From: Aquatica leii
Lineage: Eukaryota; Arthropoda; Insecta; Coleoptera; Lampyridae
Reading direction: 5' to 3'
Length of the DNA: 64,000 nucleotides
Assembly: GCA_035610365.1 (NCBI GenBank)
Contig: CM069436.1
Coordinates: 9,972,937 to 10,036,936, forward strand
Positions 11,908 to 24,600 of this stretch are shown in pieces. Every line of letters begins with the position of its first letter. Position 1 is the stretch's first letter. The translations under genes and the position numbers were made by a program. The notes below the pieces were generated by a model, which was not told where the DNA came from, made no database searches, and was given only the letters and a program-made list of their open reading frames with translations.

Positions 11908-14900
11908 ATGAAATTTATACGTATAGCTGCATGGAATATCAATGGCTTATCTCCAAATAAGCACGAGGTTGAGCTGTTTATAAACCACAACAAAATTGAT
12001 GTTCTATTAATTTCCGAAACACATATGACTGATCAAAAAGTGATTAAAATCAAGGGATATACCGTATGCTACGCTAATCATCCAGACGGCACATCACATG
12101 CTGGAGCTGCTATAGTAATAAGAGAAAACATAAGATATCATATGTTAGACGTCTTTCAAGATCTCGTGAACTGTGGCGCTGTAGTCTGTATATGTCAAAA
12201 TATTGTTATTATCCGTCTTACAAACATTCGCCGCTACATTTTTTCCGATTTTTCTTTGCTTTTATCGTTGTATTTGTTGTTAATAAGTCTTAAGTTGTTA
12301 TGATAAGTAAATTAATTTTTATTTGATAAATAAATATCTGATTATTTTTAATTTTTATTGACGTCAGTACTTTTCAAATAGACTAACGTTTTTAGAATTC
12401 AGATAAAAATGTCAAATTTTTGACTTTTAGTATATTAATTCCGATTTTCGACTCAAGGTCACAGTTCACGACATAATGAAATGTCTCTACCACCATATAC
12501 ACAAGCACATATACAGGCTGCTATAGTATCTGTTGACGACTGGCAGGACTCGTTGAATGTGGCTGCAGTGTACTGCCCCTCCGACATCGAATCGACGAGC
12601 AGATGTACAATGACTTCTTTCGCACATTGGGTGGTAGATATCTGTCGGGAGGCGACTGGAATGCCAAAAACACATTTTGGGGCTCCCGATTAACAAATAC
12701 GAAAGGCCGAACTTTGAAAAATGCTATTGACAGCAATAATCTTAATGTACTTTCAACAGGGGAACCGACTCATTAGCCAACTGACCCAAATAAAATCCCA
12801 GACCTCATAGACTTCTTCGTCACCAAAGGAATATCAGGACTCTACACAAAAATTGAATCATGCTTGGATGGCTCTTCCGACCACACGCCTATCATATGTA
12901 CACTAAGCACTACAGTGATCTTAAAACAATTACCCGAGACTTTATACAACCATAAAACTGACTGGGAAGCATTCCGGGATTACATTGAAGATAATACCAC
13001 ACTCTGTATACCGCTTAAAACGGAAGATGATATAGAAAGTGCGGCGTTGTATACTACCAATTTAATTCAAAAAGCAGCTTGGCTATCATCTCCCTATATA
13101 GGAAGTAACATCGAAAAATTTGGACACTACCGTGGAAATTAGAGAAATGATAGCTGTAAAAAGAAAAATAAGGCGACAATGGCATACTAGTAGGAATCAC
13201 CAAGACAAAAAGGCACTAAACAAAGCTCAAAAAGTACTGAAATCAATGCTCAAAGAACTAGAGAATAGGACTTTGCAAGACAAATTAAAGACTTTATCAC
13301 CATACAAAGCAGAAGATTATACACTCTGGAAAATGACTAAATCATTAAAAAAGCCAAAAGAATACATGCCTCCTCTACGAAAATCTGATGACAGTTGGTC
13401 AAGGAAACCCGCAGATAAAGCAGAATTATTCGCCACCTACCTAAAAAGTGTGTTCAAATCCGATGAAGCTGATGTTGACGACACAGAAAAAACGATCGAC
13501 GGGATCTTAAATAGCGATCAGCAAATGTCTCTACCCTTGAAATCAGTCACCCCAGCAGAAGTAAAAAAAACCATAGCTCAACTAAAACAAAAGAAAGCTC
13601 CCGGTTTTGACCTGATAACGGCAGAAGTTCTGAAACAGCTACCAAAGAAAGGTATAGTTCTGCTGACAATCCTCTTTAATGCAATGTTGAGACTACAATA
13701 CTTCCCAAATCTGTGGAAAGTGTCCATTATAAATATGGTACTTAAACTGGGGAAGATTCCCACAGAAGTCACATCTTACAGACCTATAAGTCTTCTCCCA
13801 GTACTATCAAAACTTACTGAGAAACTAATATTAAGTCGACTTCTCCCAGTTCTTGAAGAGCAAAAAATAATACCAGACCATCAATTCGGATTTCGGGCAC
13901 ACCATGGAACGACTGAACAAATACACCGAGTAGCTCACACGATACGACAGACGCTGGAGAGGAAGGAGTACTGCACGGTCGTATTCCTAGACATACAACA
14001 GGTCTTTGACCGAGTATTGCATAAGGGTCTCTTATATAAGCTAAAACTACTCCTTCCAAACACTGAGTACATGCTTTTGAGGTCTTATCTGGAACAACGA
14101 ATCTACCAAGTCAAGTTCGGAGATCGCCTGTCATCCATCTGCCAAATAGAAGCAGGAGTGCCTCAAGGATCGGTGCTGGGCCCTATCCTCTACACAATAT
14201 TTACCGCTGATATACCTATCACAGAAGAAGTAGTAACTGCAACCTATGCAGATGACACTGCAATCCTTTGTAGCAGTAAAGATCTTAGTCTAGCATCCGT
14301 AAAACTACAAAAACATCTAGATAGAATCGGAATATGGCTAAAGATGTGGCGAATAAGAGCTAGTCCTGCAAAATCAGTTCACATAACATTTACTTTGAAT
14401 AGAGGTGCCTGTCCACCTGTTACACTTAACGGAGATATCCTGACACAGCAAACAACAGTAAAATACCTGGGTATGCATCTGGACAAACGGCTTACGTGGA
14501 GGGATCACATTAAGGCAAAGAGAGAACAAGCAAACAAAAAGTTCAGCGATATGCACTGGCTGCTGGGCAGGCAATCGACTCTCAGTTTGGAGAATAAGCT
14601 CCTGATATACAAATGCATTATAAAACCGGTATGGACATATGGTATACAACTCTGGGGGTCAGCTAGTCACTCAAATATAGAAATACTACAGCGCTTCCAA
14701 AATAAAGCATTAAAAACTTTGACCAATGCCCCATGGTTCATAAGGAATACAGAAGTGCATGAATATCTGCAACTCCCTACAGTCAGAGAAGAAATAGAGA
14801 AGTTTTCTGATGCCTACAAGCAGAGGCTTGAAAAACACATAAATAGTTTAGCCACAGAGCTCCTTAATATCAAGGACTCTATATTCCGCCTAAAAAGAAT

Positions 14901-14919
14901 ACGACTAGCCACCATCTAA
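11908..14919 (+). pseudogene. Jockey LINE ORF2 (endonuclease and reverse transcriptase), broken
   Basis: The start at 11908 gives an AP-endonuclease N-terminus (IAAWNINGLSPNKHEVE, ISETHMT). Coding is interrupted at 12164-12471 by a MITE, then resumes with AAIVSVDDW, the GGDWNAKNTFWGS block and SSDHTPI at about 12880. The RT (13120-14919, one long frame) has the core blocks KKAPGFDLIT, YRPISLLPVLSK, GFRAHHGTTEQ, VPQGSVLGP and the catalytic TYADDTAIL. There is a stop at about 12775 and a frame change near 13130. The RT catalytic Asp pair is intact, so the damage is by frameshift and insertion rather than loss of the active site. Confidence 0.85.
12164..12471. mobile_element. Short MITE inserted in LINE ORF2
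   Basis: A 308-bp AT-rich insert bounded by the 12-bp inverted repeat TCGTGAACTGTG (12164-12175) and CACAGTTCACGA (12460-12471). It splits the LINE endonuclease between residues matching DVFQ and PPYTQAHIQAA. I see no clear target-site duplication, so the superfamily is unassigned. Confidence 0.65.
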
Positions 14920-15205
14920 TCATCTAATAACAAGAAATGACACATCACAGGATGTGCATATCTAAAGCCACTTATATATAATAGAAGTCACATCTGATTA
15001 TAGCTCTTGGCTGATTGCAGATTGATAAAAGGCAGAAAAAAAAATTATACAGGGTTGATACAGACAGAACCCTAGTGATATCGTCGTTGCCAAGAATAAG
15101 AAGCTTCTAAAAACCTATTAATATACAAGATGTTCCATTTAAAAAAATTAAATTTTTTGTTGTCACGATATTATGGAATGAATGACAATATGGATAGTTG
15201 AAAAC

Positions 15206-15308
15206 AATTTTAAAATGTAAAACTTTAAGGACCCAACAACTTTGATAAATATTTTTTTTAATATTTGGGCAATATTTTACTTTGATACAAAATTGAGTCA
15301 CCTTGTAT
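15206..15308 (-). repeat. Right arm of the inverted repeat flanking the Jockey LINE
   Basis: Imperfect reverse complement of 9743-9848, with matching TTAAAATGTAAAACTTTAAGGACC and GAGTCACCTTG-type stretches. Together the two arms bracket the LINE. Confidence 0.6.
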
Positions 15309-15517
15309 GCAGTAGAATATTTTCTTTGTTTGTCAACGATTAGAGCTCATTCCAAAACTAAAGAATGTCTAGATACGCGTCGGATAAACTCGGAATTTGA
15401 CGATCGTGCGAAATAAATTCTAACTAAAAACATCAGCTGTAAACAATGTTGATCTACGTTTTTTATTTGGATAATGTATTGAGATTCGGATCAAAATTGG
15501 TTTCTGCGCAGTAATTC

Positions 15518-15523
15518 TTTATT
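15518..15523 (-). promoter_or_regulatory. Candidate polyadenylation signal for NMNAT
   Basis: AATAAA on the minus strand, about 67 bases past the NMNAT stop codon. The position is right for the last exon; no cleavage-site evidence is available. Confidence 0.45.
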
Positions 15524-15589
15524 TTTGAAACAATCTCTAGTGCCAAATGCCTACTAGATCGCTAAAATAATAGTACCATAACAATACAA

Positions 15590-17014
15590 TTATACCATTG
15601 TTTCGACATCACTAATAATTTGAATACCGTACTTTGAAAAAACAACCTTGGTCGAGTTTTCAACAGAATTCTCTATATTATAAATCGGCATTTTCATTTT
15701 CTCTTCTTTTTTACATACCTGCTTAGTATCTGATTTTCCATCTTTCAATAATTTATGTTCACCACTACTCTCGGTGATAATTTTGATCGCTTGTCCGGGA
15801 TGTTTAGCCGTGTTAATATTAGCTTTGTTAATCGAATCAACGCGATTTATTAACAAATTCGTGTTCAATAAAGGAATCGATAAAATATCACTGTTACAAA
15901 CACTAAAACAAGGATTGTGCCTTGGACTCGGTGACTCCATTATAACGTCAGAAGGTGAAGGAGTTAAGAAAGGTGTAGGTGCGAATAAATACTTACTATA
16001 ATCCAAAAAGGAGCACAAAATTACAAAAAAATTAGTTTTAGTCGGATGTTAATTTAAAATAAAAAACATATTCGTGTTTACTCACATTCCTCTAGTGCCG
16101 TATAAAGAATTTTTGTAGATGTAATCGATGACTTTATCAGGTAATAAGTACTTCACAGATTCCGATCTTCTGAGTGCTCGCCTAATTTTTGTAGAACTGA
16201 TATCTTGCGTTATCCATTCGGTTACAATAGTAATATTTGCCTATAAATGGATCATTAAACAAATCATTTATAATTCAGATTCTACCTTACCATTAATCTG
16301 GTGAGTACATCTGAATTGTAAATAAATTTTAACGGGTTCGTATTTTCTCGAGTTACCACTACTAAGCCATGATGTTTAATAATAGTTTCAATCTGTAAAC
16401 GCAAATTCAAAATTGAAAAACAATCCTGTTTTTCGTATCTTAAGTGTACAAGATGACAAATAAATTATTAAAACACATACTTACATCTTCATCAGCCCAC
16501 AAACCGGGAACAGCAAATGATTCAAGTAAATCTGCCCCACACAACAGTTTAACTTGTACAGGGCCGTTACAACCATTCCTGAAACTATCAGGCATCCACG
16601 AATAGTCATCCTCATTCACATTATTAAAATCGTTGTTTGAGCTGTTCAATATAGAATTCAATTTATTCTAAAAATAATCGTTATACACTTATATTACAAT
16701 TACACATATATTACCTGATGGTATTGTAAAGTTTGTCGGGTACGGGTCCAAGTTTCTTGGTTACACTCCCAATCCGACAATTTAACCCATTCGGAATTTT
16801 GTAGAGAAAGTTTGATCATAGCAAGACGGTGTGTAGATGAGACTAAATCTGTCTTGCCGTAAGCGTCATGAACAGGTGAAATTAATCCACCGATAACAAT
16901 GTGATTTCCAAGACGATGTAAATGATCGCGAGCAATTTCAAACATTCGCAGGTGCATTATAGTAGGTGGACTAAAGGAGCCACAGGCTATTAGAATCACT
17001 TTCGTTGGTTGCAT
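15590..17014 (-). CDS. Nmnat: Nicotinamide-nucleotide adenylyltransferase (five exons)
   Basis: NMNAT makes NAD from nicotinamide mononucleotide and ATP; the Drosophila enzyme also protects axons. Exons on minus are 17014-16715, 16667-16485, 16392-16290, 16240-16086 and 15995-15590, all with GT/AG junctions. Exon 1 starts at the ATG at 17014 and holds the nucleotide-binding signature [12 protein letters not shown] (residues about 12-23). Exon 2 holds [13 protein letters not shown] and PGLWADED. Exon 3 has KFIYNSDVL, and exon 4 the second signature [12 protein letters not shown] (about 209-220). Exon 5 is a Ser/Pro- and Lys-rich tail of about 135 residues, longer than the compact vertebrate forms. 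If intron 4 is kept, the frame stops at once (GGA ATG TGA), giving a short form. By my count exon 3 is 103 bases where the frame needs 102; this may be a miscount or a one-base insertion. Predicted length is about 381 aa. Confidence 0.9.
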
Positions 17015-17929
17015 TGCACCAAATTAAAAGTTTTACGCTTTAAAGTAAATTATAAAAAGTAGTTATTGATGCCACTAGGTAAACTGTGATTAATTTAACA
17101 GGAAACGTTCGGCTATAGCATTGTTAAATAATCAATAAGTAGATTAACCTCACTTCCGCAGAATAAAAAACAAGAAGTTGGCCATGGCCATAAGACATTT
17201 CGTATTTTTATATACACCGTGATACAAAAGAGTTTTCCAGTCACTTTGTTCTAAATAAAATACAACATTATATTTAATTTCTGTTGTAAATATAATTAAA
17301 ATCGTTCTTTTTACCCAAAAATACATCAGTTTAACTTATTAGAGTACCTCACATAACCACGAAAGTACTTCTTCGTAATGAATTTAACGCCAGCAGTAAT
17401 ATAATTTTTATGTTAGCTTTTAGACATAATTTAATTTATTTTAAATTATAGTAACACAAAATAACGTAGTTTTTGAAACTGTGCAAATTTAATCTATAAG
17501 ATGGCAGAAATTTAGCGACACGTTACTCTCAAGAAATAACAGTCACGTTTATTTAACGTCATTGTTAACTTATAATTGTTTAGAAAATTCTGTCATTATT
17601 TAAAAAAAGGAATGGCTATTAAATGTGCAAATATATAAACATGTTTATATATCGCACACATATCAAACACTGTTTTTAAATAATTACAAGGGCAAAAAAT
17701 GTAGAAAACTTGAATGTAAAAAATATTTTTTTGTTCGATGGCTCTGTGGCTAGGCATAGGTTGTGGCAATATCAAAACGCATTTGTCCATTTTGGCAGCG
17801 TAGGATAACATAGACACATTTCAAAAAGTCAAAATTTTTTATACGCTTTTGTATTTTTTTAGCAGAAAACATAAAGGAAGAAATTTTCTGTTGTGATGTA
17901 TAAAATAACACTGAAACGCATTCAAGATG
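17015..17929. other. Upstream flank of NMNAT, no gene seen
   Basis: AT-rich sequence that should include the NMNAT promoter. The open frame at 17817-17596 on minus has no recognisable family features, and I treat it as chance. Confidence 0.4.
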
Positions 17930-18270
17930 GTTTGAGGTGATTACTGGAAGAGGCAGAATGTTCTCGAAGCAGATAAAATAAAAATATAAAAAGTGTCCGA
18001 AGGAAGTTTAATTTATTGTAGTTAGAAGTCAGAATTATAAGCACATGCGCGTTTAAATAAATACAACGCCGTGTATAAAAGTGTTTTAAAAATAAACTAG
18101 TGCATCAGGTGTAGATAAATAAAGTGAAAATTATTCACGGACATTGTTTATAAATATTAAGCGATAGTCATATATAAATTACTTGTAAGTTTTTTTTCTT
18201 AAATATCGTTACGTTCAATTGTGTTTTTAGTTAGGTTTATAACAATTATGTCTAAATTAAGTGTAAATAG
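17930..18270 (+). mobile_element. LTR fragment of a gypsy-type retrotransposon
   Basis: The sequence from the AAATATAAAAAG-type box to TATAAATTACTTGTAA matches a fragment at 37842-38160 and, more loosely, the LTR at 44177-44577. No internal coding region is attached, so it is a solo or truncated LTR. Confidence 0.6.
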
Positions 18271-18339
18271 TTGGTTTTAAATAAAGTGACCAGACTTGAA
18301 ATTGCTTAAGGAGAGACAGTCCGATAGATAGGAACTCCA

Positions 18340-18670
18340 TTAAAAAAACTGGTGTGGTCACCACACGACAACAAGTCAAAAGAATATAGAGAATTCAAAA
18401 AACTTAAGTTTCTAATTTTATTTGCTTAAAAGAAATAATAGTAAAAGTACTATTACACATTAGACAATTTTTGATTAAAATTTTTTTATCCTACTTTGAA
18501 GTGATATGTACACGTTTGTAAAAATTTTAAACAAAAATTGTCTAATATATAATACTTAACACTTTTACTAATAGTTCTTAAGCAAATAACATTATAAACC
18601 CAATTTTTCTGAATTTTCTATATTCTTTGACTTTTTACAAATTTCTTGTGGGAAAGTAGTGTGGTGACTT
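18340..18670. repeat. Imperfect palindrome at left edge of satellite
   Basis: Two arms of about 125 bp (18342-18470 and 18540-18667) are inverted copies of each other, both carrying ATATAGAGAATTC-like and ACACATTAGACAATTTT-like stretches, around a spacer of about 70 bp. The inner arm also pairs, inverted, with 28935-29070 on the far side of the satellite. Confidence 0.7.
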
Positions 18671-18689
18671 CAGTATTTTTAAACTGAGT

Positions 18690-21600
18690 CGCCATCCACC
18701 TCATAGATGGGAGCACACAAAACAAATTTTAAATTTGTTTTATGTTGCTTTTTAAATTACAATTATAGCTACTAAATATCTTTTTAACTAAAATGTTTTT
18801 AATGGTTAAATTTACAACTGAGGCTACACTTTATGAATTTGATTCAAAGTTTAAACAACAACAAAAAATGTATAAACATTATTTGTTTTATTTTAGAGTA
18901 TTAACAATTGCATTTAAGAATTACAATTAAATTTTCTTTTTAAATGCCTTTTTTCAGTAATTTTAAATTTACTTTGAGTCGCCATCTGCCTCATAGTATC
19001 TGAACTAAATCAAAATATAATAATTTTTCAACTGGTGAATACTGGCTGAATTAAAAGTGACTTGAAAGTTTCTAAATCATCCGTTTAGATGGCAGCACAC
19101 AATACAAATTTTAAATTTGTTTAATGTTTCTTTTTAAATTACAATTATAGCTACTAAATAATACATTTTTAACTGAAATGTTTTTAATACTTATATTCAC
19201 AACTGCGGTTACAATTTAAAAAGTTGAGAGTTAAGAATTTATGGCATTTACGATTTTTTAGTACATTCTCTGATTTGATTCTAAGTTTGAATAACAACAA
19301 AAATTGTATAACAATTATTTGTTTTATTTTAGTGTATTACCAATTGTATTTAACAATTACAATCAAATTCTTTCATTTTAAATGCCTTTTTTCAATAAAT
19401 TTAAATTTAATTTGACTTGCCATCTGCCTTATAGTATCTGAACTAAATTAAAATATTATAATTTTTCAACTGGTGAATCCTGGCTGAACTAAAAGCGACT
19501 TAAAAGTATATAATTCATTCGTTTAGATGGCAGCACACAATATAAATTTTAAATTTGTTTAATGTTTCTTTTTAAATTACAATTGCAGCTACTAAATAAT
19601 ACTTTTTTAACTGAAATGTTTTTAATAATTATATTTACAACTGCGGTTACAATTTAAAAAATTGAGTTTAATATTTACTAAGAATTTATAGAATTTACGA
19701 TTTTTTAGTACGTTCTCTAATTTGATTCAAAGTTTAAACAACAACAAAAATTGTATAACATTTATTTGTTTTATTTTAGTGTATTAACAATTGTATTTAA
19801 CAATTATAATTAAATTCAGTCTTTTTAATTGCCTTTTTTTAATACGTTTAAATTTGAGTCGCCATCTGCCTCATAGTATGTGAACTAAATCAAAATATTA
19901 TAATTTTTCAACTGGTGAAAAGTGGCTGAACTAAACGCGACTTAAAAGTTCATAGTTCATTCGTTTAGATGGCAGCACACAATACAAATTTTAAATATTT
20001 TTAATGTTTCTTTTTAAATTACAATTATAGCTACTAAATGATACATTTTTAAACGAAATATGTTTTTAATAGATAAATTTACAATTGCGGTTACAATTTA
20101 TAAAGTTGAGTTTAATATTTACTAAGAATTTATAGCATTTACGATTTTTTAGTACGTTCTCTGATTTGATTCTAAGTTTAAATAACAACAAAAATTGTAT
20201 AACAATAACTTGTTTTATTTTAGTGTATTAACAATTGTATTTAACAATTATAACTAAATTCTGTCTTTTTAAATGCCTTTCTTCAATAAATTTAAATTAA
20301 ACTAGCGTCGCCATCTGCCTCATAGTATCTGAACTAAATCAAAATATACTTATTTTTCAACTGGTGAAAAGTGGCTGAACTAAAGCCGACTTGAAAGTTC
20401 ATAAATCATCCGTTTAGATGGCAGCACACAATACAAATTTTAATTTTTTTTAATGTTTCTTTTTAAATTACAATTATAGCTACTAAATGATACATTTTTA
20501 ACTGAAATATGTTTTTAATAGTTAAATTTACAATTGCGGTTACAATTTATAAAGTTGAGTTTAATATTTACTAAGAATTTATAGCATTTACGATTTTTTA
20601 GTTCGTTCTCTGATTTGATTCTAAATTTAAATAACAACAAAAATTGTATAACAATTATTTGTTTTATTTTAGTGTATTCACAATTGTATTTAACAATTAT
20701 AATTAAATTCAGTCTTTTTAATTGTCTTTTTTCAATAAATTTAAATTTAATTTGAGTCGCCATCTGCCTCATAGTATGTAAACTAAATCAAAATATTATA
20801 ATTTTTCAACTGGTGAAAAGTGGCTGAACTAAAAGTGACTTGAAAGTTCATAATTCATCCGTTCAGATGGCAGCACACAATACAAATTTAAAATTTTTTT
20901 AATGTTTCTTTTGAAATTACAATTATAGCTACTAAATGATACATTTTTAACTGAAATATGTTTTTAATAGTTAAATTTACAATTGCGGTTACAATTTATA
21001 AAGTTGAGTTTAATATTTACTAAGAATTTATAGCATTTACGATTTTTTAGTTCGTTCTCTGATTTGATTCTAAGTTTAAATAACAACAAAAATTGTATAA
21101 AATTTATTTGTTTTATTTTAGTGTATTAACAATTGTATTTAACAATTATAATAAAATTTCGTCTTTTTAATTGCCTTTTTTTAATAAATTTAAATTTTAG
21201 TCGCCATCTGCCTCATAGTATGTGAACTAAATCAAAATATTATAATTTTTCAACTGGTGAAAAGTGCCTAAACTAAAAGCGACTTAAAAGTTCATAATTC
21301 ATTCGTTCAGATGGCAGCACACAATACAAATTTAAAATTTTTTTAATGTTTCTTTTGAAATTACAATTATAGCTACTAAATGATACATTTTTAATTGAAA
21401 TATGTTTTAATAGTTAAATTTACAATTGCGGTTACAATTTATAAAGTTGAGTTTAATATTTACTAAGAATTTATAGCATTTACGATTTTTTAGTTCGTTC
21501 TCTGATTTGATTCTAAATTTAAATAACAACAAAAATTGTATAACAATTATTTGTTTTATTTTAGTGTATTAACAATTGTATTTAACAATTATAATTAAAT

Positions 21601-24600
21601 TCAGTCTTTTTAATTGCCTTTTTTCAATAAATTTAAATTTAATTTGAGTCACCATCTGCCTCATAGTATGTAAACTAAATCAAAATATTATAATTTTTCA
21701 ACTGGTGAAAAGTGGCTGAACTAAAAGTGACTTGAAAGTTCATAATTTATCCGTTTAGATGGCAGCACACATTACAAATTTTAAATTTTTTTAATGTTTC
21801 TTTTGAAATTACAATTATAGCTACTAAATGATACATTTTTAACTGAAATATGTTTTTAATAGTTAAATTTACAATTGCGGTTACAATTTATAAAGTTGAG
21901 TTTAATATTTACTAAGAATTTATAGCATTTACGATTTTTTAGTACGTTCTCTGATTTGATTCTAAGTTTAAATAACAACAAAAATTGTATAACAATAACT
22001 TGTTTTATTTTAGTGTATTAACAATTGTATTTAACAATTATAACTAAATTCTGTCTTTTTAAATGCCTTTCTTCAATAAATTTAAATTAAACTAGCGTCG
22101 CCATCTGCCTCATAGTATCTGAACTAAATCAAAATATACTTATTTTTCAACTGGTGAAAAGTGGCTGAACTAAAGCCGACTTGAAAGTTCATAAATCATC
22201 CGTTTAGATGGCAGCACACAATACAAATTTTAATTTTTTTTAATGTTTCTTTTTAAATTACAATTATAGCTACTAAATGATACATTTTTAACTGAAATAT
22301 GTTTTTAATAGTTAAATTTACAATTGCGGTTACAATTTATAAAGTTGAGTTTAATATTTACTAAGAATTTATAGCATTTACGATTTTAGTTCGTTCTCTG
22401 ATTTGATTCTAAATTTAAATAACAACAAAAATTGTATAACAATTATTTGTTTTATTTTAGTGTATTCACAATTGTATTTAACAATTATAATTAAATTCAG
22501 TCTTTTTAATTGTCTTTTTTCAATAAATTTAAATTTAATTTGAGTCGCCATCTGCCTCATAGTATGTAAACTAAATCAAAATATTATAATTTTTCAACTG
22601 GTGAAAAGTGGCTGAACTAAAAGTGACTTGAAAGTTCATAATTCATCCGTTCAGATGGCAGCACACAATACAAATTTAAAATTTTTTTAATGTTTCTTTT
22701 GAAATTACAATTATAGCTACTAAATGATACATTTTTAACTGAAATATGTGTTTAATAGTTAAATTTACAATTGCGGTTACAATTTATAAAGTTGAGTTTA
22801 ATATTTACTAAGAATTTATAGCATTTACGATTTTTTAGTTCGTTCTCTGATTTGATTCTAAGTTTAAATAACAACAAAAATTGTATAAAATTTATTTGTT
22901 TTATTTTAGTGTATTAACAATTGTATTTAACAATTATAATAAAATTTCGTCTTTTTAATTGCCTTTTTTTAATAAATTTAAATTTTAGTCGCCATCTGCC
23001 TCATAGTATGTGAACTAAATCAAAATATTATAATTTTTCAACTGGTGAAAAGTGCCTAAACTAAAAGCGACTTAAAAGTTCATAATTCATTCGTTCAGAT
23101 GGCAGCACACAATACAAATTTAAAATTTTTTTAATGTTTCTTTTGAAATTACAATTATAGCTACTAAATGATACATTTTTAATTGAAATATGTTTTTAAT
23201 AGTTAAATTTACAATTGCGGTTACAATTTATAAAGTTGAGTTTAATATTTACTAAGAATTTATAGCATTTACGATTTTTTAGTTCGTTCTCTGATTTGAT
23301 TCTAAATTTAAATAACAACAAAAATTGTATAACAATTATTTGTTTTATTTTAGTGTATTAACAATTGTATTTAACAATTATAATTAAATTCAGTCTTTTT
23401 AATTGCCTTTTTTCAATAAATTTAAATTTAATTTGAGTCACCATCTGCCTCATAGTATGTAAACTAAATCAAAATATTATAATTTTTCAACTGGTGAAAA
23501 GTGGCTGAACTAAAAGTGACTTGAAAGTTCATAATTTATCCGTTTAGATGGCAGCACACATTACAAATTTTAAATTTTTTTAATGTTTCTTTTGAAATTA
23601 CAATTATAGCTACTAAATGATACATTTTTAACTGAAATATGTTTTTAATAGTTAAATTTACAATTGCGGTTACAATTTATAAAGTTGAGTTTAATATTTA
23701 CTAAGAATTTATAGCATTTACGATTTTTTAGTACGTTCTCTGATTTGATTCTAAGTTTAAATAACAACAAAAATTGTATAACAATAACTTGTTTTATTTT
23801 AGTGTATTAACAATTGTATTTAACAATTATAACTAAATTCTGTCTTTTTAAATGCCTTTCTTCAATAAATTTAAATTAAACTAGCGTCGCCATCTGCCTC
23901 ATAGTATCTGAACTAAATCAAAATATACTTATTTTTCAACTGGTGAAAAGTGGCTGAACTAAAGCCGACTTGAAAGTTCATAAATCATCCGTTTAGATGG
24001 CAGCACACAATACAAATTTTAATTTTTTTTAATGTTTCTTTTTAAATTACAATTATAGCTACTAAATGATACATTTTTAACTGAAATATGTTTTTAATAG
24101 TTAAGTTTACAATTGCGGTTACAATTTATAAAGTTGAGTTTAATATTTACTAAGAATTTATAGCATTTACGATTTTTTAGTTCGTTCTCTGATTTGATTC
24201 TAAATTTAAATAACAACAAAAATTGTATAACAATTATTTGTTTTATTTTAGTGTATTAACAATTGTATTTAACAATTATAATCAAATTCTGTCATTTTAA
24301 ATGCCTTTTTTCAATAAATTTAAATTTAATTTGAGTCGCCATCTGCCTCATAGTATGTAAACTAAATCAAAATATTATAATTTTTCAACTGGTGAAAAGT
24401 GGCTGAACTAAAAGTGACTTGAAAGTTCATAATTTATCCGTTTAGATGGCAGCACACAATACAAATTTTAAATTTTTTTAATGTTTCTTTTGAAATTACA
24501 ATTATAGCTACTAAATGATACATTTTTAACTGAAATATGTTTTTAATAGTTAAATTTACAATTGCGGTTACAATTTATAGAGTTGAGTTTAATATTTACT

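Larger units (their letters stand above)
9860..15060 (+). mobile_element. Jockey-clade LINE, nearly full length but decayed
   Basis: The order is a GC-rich 5' UTR (about 9870-10380), ORF1 with three CCHC-type knuckles (to 11747), ORF2 with endonuclease and reverse transcriptase (11908-14919), and a short 3' UTR with an A-run near 15040. The 5' UTR is clearly homologous to a minus-strand fragment at about 56105-56338, which supports a true 5' start here. ORF1 has stops near 10741-11030, and ORF2 carries a MITE and frame breaks, so the copy cannot move by itself. Confidence 0.85.

Noticed and set aside
17596..17817. Minus-strand open frame of 73 codons upstream of NMNAT
   Set aside because: AT-rich chance frame with no family features.
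20515..20772. Minus-strand open frame in the satellite, repeated at 22378-22560
   Set aside because: Identical peptides arise because the satellite unit repeats; the sequence is AT-rich tandem DNA with no coding sign.
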